Assembly: GCA_024400415.1 (NCBI GenBank)
Contig: JAKSMS010000006.1
Coordinates: 1 to 54,697, forward strand
DNA from: Bacteroidales bacterium
GTDB taxonomy: Bacteria; Bacteroidota; Bacteroidia; Bacteroidales; P3
DNA: 54,697 nucleotides
Reading direction: 5' to 3'
Positions 25,373-32,516 of this stretch are shown in pieces. Made by a program: the position numbers and the translations under genes. Numbering within the stretch: position 1 is the stretch's first letter; the number at the start of each line of letters is the position of its first letter. Below the pieces are notes generated by a model. It was not told the DNA's origin. It did not search any database and was given only the letters and a program-made list of their open reading frames with translations.

Positions 25373-25732
25373 TTAGAAATTCAAATCTATATCGTCGATG
25401 GCGCTGCTGCCATCCATATTGATATCCTCAGAGTGGAAACGTTCGCGACCATCCTCTACTGATGGTGGAACAACACCTGTCTCAACAAATGAGAAGGCAT
25501 TCTCCAAACCCTTCTGGAATTTCTCAAAATCTTCCTTATACAGGAACATCTTATTTTTCTCAAAGTAGAATTCACCTGTACGATTGTCGAACAGTTTGCG
25601 ACTCTCTGAGATGGTGATGAACTTATCGCCTCCACGAGTCTCTTTTACGTCGAAGAAATAACGACGCTTGCCTGCAGATATCACTTGTGAATAAAGTTCT
25701 TCTTTGCGATTTTCACTGTCTCTGTTATCCAT
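25373..25732 (-). CDS. Pur-alpha-like nucleic-acid-binding protein (DUF3276)
   Basis: A 119-residue protein of the PUR/DUF3276 family, related to eukaryotic Pur-alpha and the Borrelia protein BpuR. The core YSQVISAGKRRYFFDVKETRG ... DKFITISESRK ... FYFEKNKMFLYKEDFEKF gives the beta-beta-beta-beta-alpha pattern of a PUR repeat. The C-terminal third is acidic and likely disordered. It is the first gene of an operon with parA, parB and DUF5683. Its nucleic acid target is unknown. Confidence 0.9.
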   Translation of the reverse strand: MDNRDSENRKEELYSQVISAGKRRYFFDVKETRGGDKFITISESRKLFDNRTGEFYFEKNKMFLYKEDFEKFQKGLENAFSFVETGVVPPSVEDGRERFHSEDINMDGSSAIDDIDLNF

Positions 25733-25766
25733 TTCTCTATTGTTTTGATGTTCTTAAATATTTATG

Positions 25767-25774
25767 CAAAGATA
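25767..25774 (-). promoter_or_regulatory. -7 box of the DUF3276-parAB operon
   Basis: The minus-strand sequence TATCTTTG fits TAnnTTTG and lies about 35 bp before the ATG at 25732. No clean TTG was found 19-20 bp upstream, so only the -7 element is claimed. Confidence 0.55.
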
Positions 25775-25841
25775 CCAAGATTTTTTCATTTTTCGAGGTC
25801 TTTGGCTCGAAACTTTTCAACACTCTTAGACCAATAACTTA

Positions 25842-27122
25842 TCAAGACTCTTTGTGGGTCATGATTTCGAGCACGATATCATCAGTTTCGTTCATACCGT
25901 CATGGCCTAGATGACCAAGATTTCTAATCGAAAGGTCGATATCTTTTTCCGACAAACCGTCGGTCTGGTCAACTACATAGTTTTGCATGGCTAGCTGCGA
26001 ACTTATTATAGCGCTATACACACCTGTACTCATCTTCAATGCACAGCTAGGCTTAGCCCCATCGCACACCATACCTGCAATCGTATTGATCAGATTCTTG
26101 ATAGCATATCCTATCTGTTCAAAACTACCGCCCTTTAGATAGGTAATGGCAGAAGTGACACCGATAGAGGCATTCACCAAACCACACAATGCTGATAATC
26201 TGCCAATGCCTCTCTTGACATAGATAGAAGTAAGGTGACTGAGAATCAAAGCACGGGTGATCTGTTCTTCTGAACGGCCCTTTATCATGCCAAACTCATA
26301 CACAGGCAGCGTGCAGGCTATACCCTGATTGCCGCTTCCGCTATTGCTGTATACTGGCAAAGTACAGCCATCCATGCGAGCATCGCTGGCTGCCACGGTA
26401 CGAGCAATTACAGTAAGCACCTGCGATTCTGTGGCATGCCGGCCAATCGTCACTCCCGTGTGGAGGCCATAGCCCTTCATGCCCTCTTCAGAGGCAGCCT
26501 TGTTGTACTTCACGGTCTCGTTGATGAATTCCAGCTCTTCGATTGGCGCAGTAGTGGCATAGTCGTACACTAGCCTCTCTGTCAACTTAATGCCATCGTC
26601 TTGAGCGGACTGGCCTTCAACTGACTTCACTTGGTTATCGAGCAGTACCTCTGCATTGTGCGACAAGTACACGAAATTAGTATGGCGACCACTGATGATA
26701 GCCACGGCCTCATCGTTTCCATTGCTGCAATGGCACTCAATATAGAGCTTGTCGCAATCCTTATTGTTTACCTCGATCTTGATGCTTCCAATATTGCCAC
26801 TCAGCCACTCTTTGGCTTCTGCTACAGCATCTTGCGATACGGTAAGGATCTCCAGTTCGCGCTTGGAATCACCATTTGTCAAAGCGATGGCTACTGTGAT
26901 AGGCAGACCAATCATACCCGTACCAGGGATGCCGACTCCCATAGCGTTCTTATAGACGTTCTTAGAGAGGACTACTCTGGTTTGAGTTGGCATGCAGCCT
27001 AATGTCTCGCGAGCCTTGGCCACACAGAGGGCTACGGCGCCTGGCTCAGTACAGCCGGTTGCTAATACAACTTCGCGCTGAAGAATAGCGCGAAGTTGTT
27101 CTCTGATTTCTTGTGCTACCAT
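25842..27122 (-). CDS. L-cysteine desulfidase family protein (UPF0597/CyuA-like)
   Basis: A 426-residue protein of the UPF0597 family (CyuA/YhaM; related to the iron-sulfur L-serine dehydratase alpha chain). Characteristic parts are ATGCTEPGAVAL near the N-terminus, VGIPGTGMIGLPI near residue 65, SGSGNQGI in the middle, and a C-terminal GMVCDGAKPSCALK. The cysteines of these stretches are the likely Fe-S ligands. Members degrade L-cysteine to pyruvate, ammonia and sulfide; the exact substrate here is inferred. It is 3 bp downstream of the deoxyhypusine synthase-like gene. Confidence 0.9.
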   Translation of the reverse strand: MVAQEIREQLRAILQREVVLATGCTEPGAVALCVAKARETLGCMPTQTRVVLSKNVYKNAMGVGIPGTGMIGLPITVAIALTNGDSKRELEILTVSQDAVAEAKEWLSGNIGSIKIEVNNKDCDKLYIECHCSNGNDEAVAIISGRHTNFVYLSHNAEVLLDNQVKSVEGQSAQDDGIKLTERLVYDYATTAPIEELEFINETVKYNKAASEEGMKGYGLHTGVTIGRHATESQVLTVIARTVAASDARMDGCTLPVYSNSGSGNQGIACTLPVYEFGMIKGRSEEQITRALILSHLTSIYVKRGIGRLSALCGLVNASIGVTSAITYLKGGSFEQIGYAIKNLINTIAGMVCDGAKPSCALKMSTGVYSAIISSQLAMQNYVVDQTDGLSEKDIDLSIRNLGHLGHDGMNETDDIVLEIMTHKES

Positions 27123-27125
27123 TGA

Positions 27126-28163
27126 TTATTTCTCAAAGATTTTCTGCCACTGCTTGTACTCACGATCCTGCCATGGACCATTGTGGTATACATAAGAAGC
27201 GATTGCTGGGATGACGGTTGTACCCTCAGCATAAACCATCTGCTGGAGTTTGTCGTCTACCTTACCCCAGCTGCCGGCCTCAAGGAGGGTTGAGCTTGAG
27301 CATGCACCGTCGCGTACGTCGGCAACAGTAATCTGGATTGCATATTTGTGCATTGGCACTTCATAGCCGAGGATCTCAGCACAAACAACGGTATCCTGAG
27401 CAAAGTTCTTAGGAGTGCCGCCGCCAACCATGAAGAGACCGGTCTGAGGAGCAGCCATCTTTATCTTGGTGAGTTCGATAAAGTCGCATACAGAGTCGAT
27501 GCTCAGGTAAGCCTTACCCTCTTTAGCACGCTCCCACTGGTGTTTGCCGATACCGAAACCGGCAGAGCTGTCGCTGAATGCTGGGCAGAAGATAGGCACA
27601 CCACACTCATAGCAGGTCTGGATAAGGCTGTCTTTCTTTACGCCCTTACCGTTGTGCAGCCACTTGCCGAGTTCGTAGATGAATTCGCGAGAGCTGTATG
27701 GACGAGCCTCAAGCTGGTTGGCCAACTCATAGGTAGCGTGGTCGCAAGCCTGCAGTTCCTCTTCGTCAATGAAGGTGTCATAGATACGGTCGATATAGAG
27801 TTCGCGAAGCACGGTGTCTGGCACCACATTCTCCTTAGTGCCTACATAGTGCTTGAAACCGAGGGCCTCGAAGAGGTCCATATCGATGATAGAAGCTCCC
27901 GTAGCAACTACACAGTCAATCATCTTGTTGCGAACCATGTCGACATACACCTGCATACAGCCTGCTGCTGAGGTAGAGCCGGCGAGGGTAAGGATGTTGG
28001 TACACTCTTTCTCCTTGCACATCATCATGAGGATGTCTGCAGCGCGAGCAGTATCGCGTGAGGTAAAGCTCATACCGCGCATTGCGTCGATCAGTTGAGT
28101 TGAGTCATAGCTCTTGATGTCGATGTGCTGAATAGTCTCTTTCAGAAGATCTTTCTTTTCCAT
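27126..28163 (-). CDS. Deoxyhypusine synthase-like protein
   Basis: A 345-residue protein of the deoxyhypusine synthase fold family. It carries TLAGSTSAAGCMQ and VVATGASIIDMD in the NAD-binding half. Near the C-terminus, EAGSWGKVDDKLQQMVYAE contains the lysine that forms the covalent aminobutyl intermediate in eukaryotic enzymes (SWGK). Bacteria lack the eukaryotic target eIF5A, so the natural acceptor here is unknown; polyamine synthesis is one option. It follows dnaB by 49 bp and precedes the cysteine desulfidase-like gene by 3 bp. Confidence 0.88.
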   Translation of the reverse strand: MEKKDLLKETIQHIDIKSYDSTQLIDAMRGMSFTSRDTARAADILMMMCKEKECTNILTLAGSTSAAGCMQVYVDMVRNKMIDCVVATGASIIDMDLFEALGFKHYVGTKENVVPDTVLRELYIDRIYDTFIDEEELQACDHATYELANQLEARPYSSREFIYELGKWLHNGKGVKKDSLIQTCYECGVPIFCPAFSDSSAGFGIGKHQWERAKEGKAYLSIDSVCDFIELTKIKMAAPQTGLFMVGGGTPKNFAQDTVVCAEILGYEVPMHKYAIQITVADVRDGACSSSTLLEAGSWGKVDDKLQQMVYAEGTTVIPAIASYVYHNGPWQDREYKQWQKIFEK

Positions 28164-28212
28164 GTTTATGTTTTTTTGATTATTATTCTATATTTGTAAA
28201 TATTATGCTTCA

Positions 28213-29742
28213 TTAAAAGGGCACACCTTCGTCGCCCTGCAAGTCGTCCGCAGGAGGATAATCTGGCGGAATGTTGCCCATGCTGTTCATCTTAGAATCT
28301 ATCATGATAGTGCCTGCGCCGCCAAGGGCATCAAACTGCTCGTTGGCCGGAATGCCTGTGGCGAAACTGCCCATCGGGATAATATCGGGATTGGTAAAAC
28401 GCACGAATTGATTTTCGAACTTCAGGCGCACGTCGCCCACGCTTCCGCTACGATGCTTTGCCACGATGATATCGGCCATGCCGCGGGTGTCGCCCTTCTC
28501 GTCGCTGTCTATGCCGTAATACTCCGGACGATAGATAAACATTACGATGTCGGCATCCTGCTCGATGGCTCCCGATTCACGAAGGTCGCTCAGCATAGGT
28601 CGCTTGGTGCCGCCACGGGTTTCTACTGCACGGCTCAGCTGACTCATAGCCAGCACAGGAATCTTCAGTTCCTTCGAGAGCGCCTTCAATTGGCGCGAGA
28701 TGGTTGAGATCTCTTGCTCGCGGTTGCCGTTTTTGGAATCTCCGCCAGCGTTCATCAGCTGCAGGTAGTCGATGAACACCATCTGGATATCGTATTTCTG
28801 CTTCAATCGACGGCACTTGGCTCTAAGTTCAAATATCGATAGGCCAGGTGTGTCGTCAATATATATGGGAGCGTCATTCAGTATTTGGCTGCGCTCCATA
28901 AGTATCTTCTCTTCATAAGGGGCCAGCTTCTCTCCCTTCTTCAGTTTCTCGCCAGGGATCTCAGCCTCGGCCGAAATCAGACGGGTAGCCAATTCCTCGC
29001 CAGTCATCTCCATCGAGAAGAAGGCCACTGGCTTCTTAGCATTCACGGCCATGTTTCTAGCCATTGAAAGGGAGAAAGCCGTCTTACCCATTGCTGGACG
29101 TGCTGCCACAATGATGAGCGTGCCAGGATGCATGCCGGCAGTCATTCTGTCAAGTTCCAAGAATCCGGTAGGAATGCCGCTAGTGTTGCCTTCGTTCAGC
29201 TGGGCCTCTTTGATCTGTTCCATGGCAGCATGCACCAGAGTACCTATCTCGCGATAGTCCGAACGGAAGTTCTTGTCGTTAACATCCATCAACTTCTGCT
29301 CGGTTCTATCCAGCAGGTCCATCACGTCAGTAGTTTCGTCATAGGCCTCCTTAATGGTCTCCGTGGAAGTCAGAATCAGCTGACGTTGCACGTATTTCTG
29401 CGAGAGTATCTTCACGTAGTACTCAATGTGGGCACCAGAGGTAATGTTGTCCGTCAGCTTGGCCACATTATAGGCGCCGCCAGCAGCCTCGAGCATGCCG
29501 TCTTTGCGCAGCTGCTCCACTACTGAGAGCATATCTACCGGCTCGGTGTGCTCCACCAGACGCTTCACTGCATGAAAAATTGCCTGATGCTCCGGCTTGT
29601 AGAAATACTCCTCGTGGAGCATTTCAATCACGTTGTTCAGAGCAATCTCGTCAAGCATCAGCGCACCCAACACGGCCGCCTCTAGTTCAATAGCCTGAGG
29701 AGGCACATTGCCGTTGAGCGTAAACGCTTGCTCGTAAGTCAT
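28213..29742 (-). CDS. dnaB: Replicative DNA helicase DnaB
   Basis: Hexameric 5'-to-3' replicative helicase. With the start at 29742 the protein has 509 residues. The N-terminal domain opens with PPQAIELEAAVLGALML. The RecA-like domain carries Walker A ARPAMGKTAF, the Walker B segment MVFIDYLQLM, and the arginine-finger region near LRESGAIEQDAD. An ATG at 29784 would add 14 residues, but the promoter -7 box at 29789-29796 lies only 5 bp before it, which would leave almost no leader, so 29742 is preferred. Downstream genes on the same strand are not replication genes. Confidence 0.96.
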   Translation of the reverse strand: MTYEQAFTLNGNVPPQAIELEAAVLGALMLDEIALNNVIEMLHEEYFYKPEHQAIFHAVKRLVEHTEPVDMLSVVEQLRKDGMLEAAGGAYNVAKLTDNITSGAHIEYYVKILSQKYVQRQLILTSTETIKEAYDETTDVMDLLDRTEQKLMDVNDKNFRSDYREIGTLVHAAMEQIKEAQLNEGNTSGIPTGFLELDRMTAGMHPGTLIIVAARPAMGKTAFSLSMARNMAVNAKKPVAFFSMEMTGEELATRLISAEAEIPGEKLKKGEKLAPYEEKILMERSQILNDAPIYIDDTPGLSIFELRAKCRRLKQKYDIQMVFIDYLQLMNAGGDSKNGNREQEISTISRQLKALSKELKIPVLAMSQLSRAVETRGGTKRPMLSDLRESGAIEQDADIVMFIYRPEYYGIDSDEKGDTRGMADIIVAKHRSGSVGDVRLKFENQFVRFTNPDIIPMGSFATGIPANEQFDALGGAGTIMIDSKMNSMGNIPPDYPPADDLQGDEGVPF

Positions 29743-29788
29743 TCGACTACTACGTTTTGTATTATTTTTAGGCAATACTTCCATGCTA

Positions 29789-29819
29789 CAAAATTACAAC
29801 TTTTTTTGCACTCTTGCAA
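29789..29819 (-). promoter_or_regulatory. Promoter of dnaB
   Basis: On the minus strand: TTG (29817-29819), 20 bp, TAATTTTG (29789-29796), an exact fit to the Bacteroidota consensus. The predicted transcript start, about 29783, is what decides the dnaB start codon at 29742. Confidence 0.75.
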
Positions 29820-29860
29820 GCAGATACAGCACTTTTTATCAACATCGTATGCTTACTGCC

Positions 29861-30244
29861 TCAAAATCCGTTCTTTAGGCCCTCTATTTCTCTGCGGTCA
29901 CGCTTAGTCGGACGGCCTACTCCCCTATCGCGTTTTTCAAAGCCGTATTGACGGATCATCTGTATGCGCTCATACTCTTCCTGAGGGGTTTGGTCATCGA
30001 CATACTGTTCCACCAGTTTGGCCGACACGCGGCTGTGAAGCAGTTCTTTTACGCGAACAACCTTGTGTAGTTGCTCTATCGTTAGCTCATACACCTCGCC
30101 CACCTTCACCTCATGAGAGGCCTTCACTGGAACGCCCTTCATCTTAACGCGACCCGCCCTCAGTGCCTCGGAGGCCTGAGAGCGTGTCTTGTAAAGGCGA
30201 ATAGCCCAAAGATATTTATCTATTCTTAATGTTTCGTCTGCCAT
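29861..30244 (-). CDS. RNA-binding S4-domain protein (Hsp15-like)
   Basis: A 127-residue protein with an N-terminal S4 domain (RIDKYLWAIRLYKTRSQASEALRAG-type, about 5-65) and a basic C-terminal helix, the plan of Hsp15/HslR. Hsp15 binds free 50S subunits that carry nascent chains. Its ATG follows directly on the tonB stop without a gap, so it is translated from the exbB-exbD-tonB transcript. Confidence 0.9.
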   Translation of the reverse strand: MADETLRIDKYLWAIRLYKTRSQASEALRAGRVKMKGVPVKASHEVKVGEVYELTIEQLHKVVRVKELLHSRVSAKLVEQYVDDQTPQEEYERIQMIRQYGFEKRDRGVGRPTKRDRREIEGLKNGF

Positions 30245-31009
30245 CTATTGCATAGTATAAACATAGGTGATTGTACCTGTCTGGGTTTCTGGAGCCGATT
30301 CTGAGGCGCTGAACTTGGCCTTCAGTGCGGTGGACTTGGCCTCTTCAACCATGCCCCTGTCAAGAATTGTCGAACCCTTGACGGGTGCTTCAGCCTGAGT
30401 CACCTTGCCACTTCTATCCACCCAGATCTTCACAATTATCTTACCTTCTTTTCTATTGCTCGAAGGGGGTTTGGGAAGACCTAGATTGCTTCTGCCCGAA
30501 AGGCTCCACCCACTACCGCCATTGCCCGGATTTCCATCATAGCGATTCGAATTAGGGTTACCGCCCTCTTTTCCCTGGTTGCCACTGCCTTGGGTCACAC
30601 CTTCGCTGCCGCCATTGGTGGTATTCTTCTTCTTGAATAGGGCATTGGCGTTGGTTTTGGCCTCTGGCTTCACCTCATTCTTGGGTTCCTCCTGGGTAGG
30701 CTTCTTAGTATCCACTTTGGCAGGGGTCTTCGTGTTGGGTACAGTGGTGGTCTGCTCGTGGGTTTGCGATATCACGTTTTCTTCGGCTGCAGTTGGGGTG
30801 CTGGCAGTCTGCTCAGCCTCCTCTGCCGAGGGCTCGAGGGCATCACCAAGTCCCATATCGGAATTACCGAGATTCACCTCCACGCCTGCCTCCGGGATGG
30901 GAGGATTGGGCTTGTAGAGTCCCAGTCCCCAGCATATCAGCACTATACACACCATAATCATGGTGGTAGCCACTGCCGAGATTATCTTATTTTTGTTTTG
31001 CTCTGTCAT
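30245..31009 (-). CDS. TonB-like energy transducer
   Basis: A 254-residue protein with one N-terminal membrane helix (about 9-29) and a long periplasmic linker rich in Glu, Pro, Lys, then Asn/Gly. The C-terminal domain of about 90 residues contains GKIIVKIWVDRSGKVTQAEAPVKGST, a TonB-type carboxy-terminal fold. The exbD gene lies 21 bp upstream. The three proteins would pass proton-motive energy to outer-membrane transporters. Bacteroidota encode several such sets; which receptor this set serves cannot be seen. Confidence 0.85.
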   Translation of the reverse strand: MTEQNKNKIISAVATTMIMVCIVLICWGLGLYKPNPPIPEAGVEVNLGNSDMGLGDALEPSAEEAEQTASTPTAAEENVISQTHEQTTTVPNTKTPAKVDTKKPTQEEPKNEVKPEAKTNANALFKKKNTTNGGSEGVTQGSGNQGKEGGNPNSNRYDGNPGNGGSGWSLSGRSNLGLPKPPSSNRKEGKIIVKIWVDRSGKVTQAEAPVKGSTILDRGMVEEAKSTALKAKFSASESAPETQTGTITYVYTMQ

Positions 31010-31030
31010 CTCTAATCAATAGTGTATTTA

Positions 31031-31447
31031 CTATTCTGCTTTGGGCGAAGTGGCAAGAATCACCTTGTGCTTAGTGCCACTCTGCGAATTGATGTTGTTC
31101 ACAGCATCAATCACCTTCACCACGTCTTGAACTGGCACCGTCTTGTCGGCACGGAGCACCACGCAGGCATCGTCGATTCCTGCCTCGATACCGGCAGCTA
31201 TCTGCGACTGCAGGTCGCCGTCGGCCACAGGCATTTCACCCACATAGAGCTGCGAATTCTCGTCGATATATACAGTCACATTCTGTTTTGCCATAGTCTT
31301 GCTATTGCTCTCGGGCAGCAGCAGCTTCACGGCATTAGGGCTGATCAGCGTAGAGGTGATCATGAAGAATATTAGCAGCAGGAACACGAGGTCAGACATA
31401 GCGTTGCTGCTGGTTTCGATTTTTATCTGATTATGACTTCCAATCAT
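31031..31447 (-). CDS. ExbD/TolR family biopolymer transport protein
   Basis: A 138-residue protein with one N-terminal membrane helix that contains the proton-carrying Asp (EIETSSNAMSDLVFLLLIFFMI-type; Asp about residue 19) and a periplasmic domain ending in a short basic tail. It pairs with the MotA/TolQ/ExbB-type channel protein upstream and the TonB-like protein downstream. The 179-bp spacing from exbB is unusually large. Confidence 0.92.
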   Translation of the reverse strand: MIGSHNQIKIETSSNAMSDLVFLLLIFFMITSTLISPNAVKLLLPESNSKTMAKQNVTVYIDENSQLYVGEMPVADGDLQSQIAAGIEAGIDDACVVLRADKTVPVQDVVKVIDAVNNINSQSGTKHKVILATSPKAE

Positions 31448-31626
31448 TAGTATCCAATTATTTGAGTATCACGCCCAAGACCATCGTCAATGAGCCTAAA
31501 TCTTTATTGAATCAGAGGCGTATCTATCATGAGGCATTTCTAGGGACTAAGTGTGGGTTATCTCTAGGGTTTCTCCCACTAAGAGGTACGGCACACGCCT
31601 ACCCTCATGCCACAGATAATACAGGA

Positions 31627-32334
31627 CTATGCTGGTTCGTGGAGAAGGTCCATAAACTCTGCGGCACGCACCTCAAGGCCATTCACCACTTTGTTGATGC
31701 GGCTCACAAGAATATTATAGAGGAAGTAGCAGATAATACCAACAATGAGGCCGCCAACAGTGGTCACCATTGCCTCATAGATACCTCCAGCGAGGATGCT
31801 GATTTCGATATTGTTGCCGGCATTGGCCATATCGAAGAATGCCTGCACCATACCGGTAACTGTGCCGAGGAATCCGATCATAGGTCCGAGACTGGCCACT
31901 GTGGCTACGAGGGATACGCGCTTTTCGAGTTCGGCCACTTCAAGACGGCCTACGTTCTCGATAGCTGCCTGGATATCTGGCAATGGACGACCCAAACGAG
32001 AAAGGCCTTTGCCGATCATGTGAGCAATAGGGGTATTTGTTTTCTGAGCCAGTTTCTTGGCCTCGTCCACATTGCCTTCGTGGATAGCCTTGCGGATCTT
32101 GCCCATAAACTCGTCGTCAACGCCGGTCTTAACGGCTTTGCTGATGGTCAGCCAGCGCTCGATGGTGACATAGAGTGCCAACACGAGAAGAGCGGCCAAC
32201 ACGATCATTATCCAGCCACCCTCCATAGCAAGTTTGAGAATAGAGAGTTTCTCGGGTTCGGCTGCGGCAGCAGCCATGTTGGAAGCGATTTCTGCACCAG
32301 GCATATCGCTTGGAATCAACAAGATTGGGTTCAT
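31627..32334 (-). CDS. MotA/TolQ/ExbB proton channel family protein
   Basis: A 235-residue inner-membrane protein with three hydrophobic helices, around residues 40-60, 130-155 and 170-195. The family run VATVASLGPMIGFLGTVTGMVQAF lies in the second and AMVTTVGGLIVGIICYFLYN in the third. It forms the stator channel with ExbD. It is the first gene of the exbB-exbD-tonB-S4 unit. Confidence 0.93.
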   Translation of the reverse strand: MNPILLIPSDMPGAEIASNMAAAAAEPEKLSILKLAMEGGWIMIVLAALLVLALYVTIERWLTISKAVKTGVDDEFMGKIRKAIHEGNVDEAKKLAQKTNTPIAHMIGKGLSRLGRPLPDIQAAIENVGRLEVAELEKRVSLVATVASLGPMIGFLGTVTGMVQAFFDMANAGNNIEISILAGGIYEAMVTTVGGLIVGIICYFLYNILVSRINKVVNGLEVRAAEFMDLLHEPA

Positions 32335-32457
32335 AGTGTGCTTACAATTTTTGTGTATTATTACTTAAAATTATCTCTATAACGTAGCAAGTCTATTTTT
32401 ATTGTAGTTTTTTTTATTTGTTTCTTTAAATCAGAAGAAATTATCAAATAGAAAGGC

Positions 32458-32490
32458 CAAGGGCGTGCTGCTGTTGCAAACACGCCCTTG
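32458..32490 (-). terminator. Intrinsic terminator of the sufB-SpoU-DPP5 transcript
   Basis: Exact 10-bp arms CAAGGGCGTG (32458-32467) and CACGCCCTTG (32481-32490). On the minus strand they are followed by a pyrimidine-rich tail (CCTTTCTATTT). It lies 26 bp beyond the DPP5-like stop. Confidence 0.75.
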
Positions 32491-32516
32491 AGCCTATCTT
32501 TATCGATCGACGACTA

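Noticed and set aside
22995-25732. parS site near parAB
   Set aside because: No sequence close to TGTTTCACGTGAAACA was seen; a near-match with GTTCCAC lacks the second half.
31462-32382. 306-codon frame opposite exbB
   Set aside because: Antisense shadow, rich in His and Cys in no recognised pattern; exbB is unmistakable.
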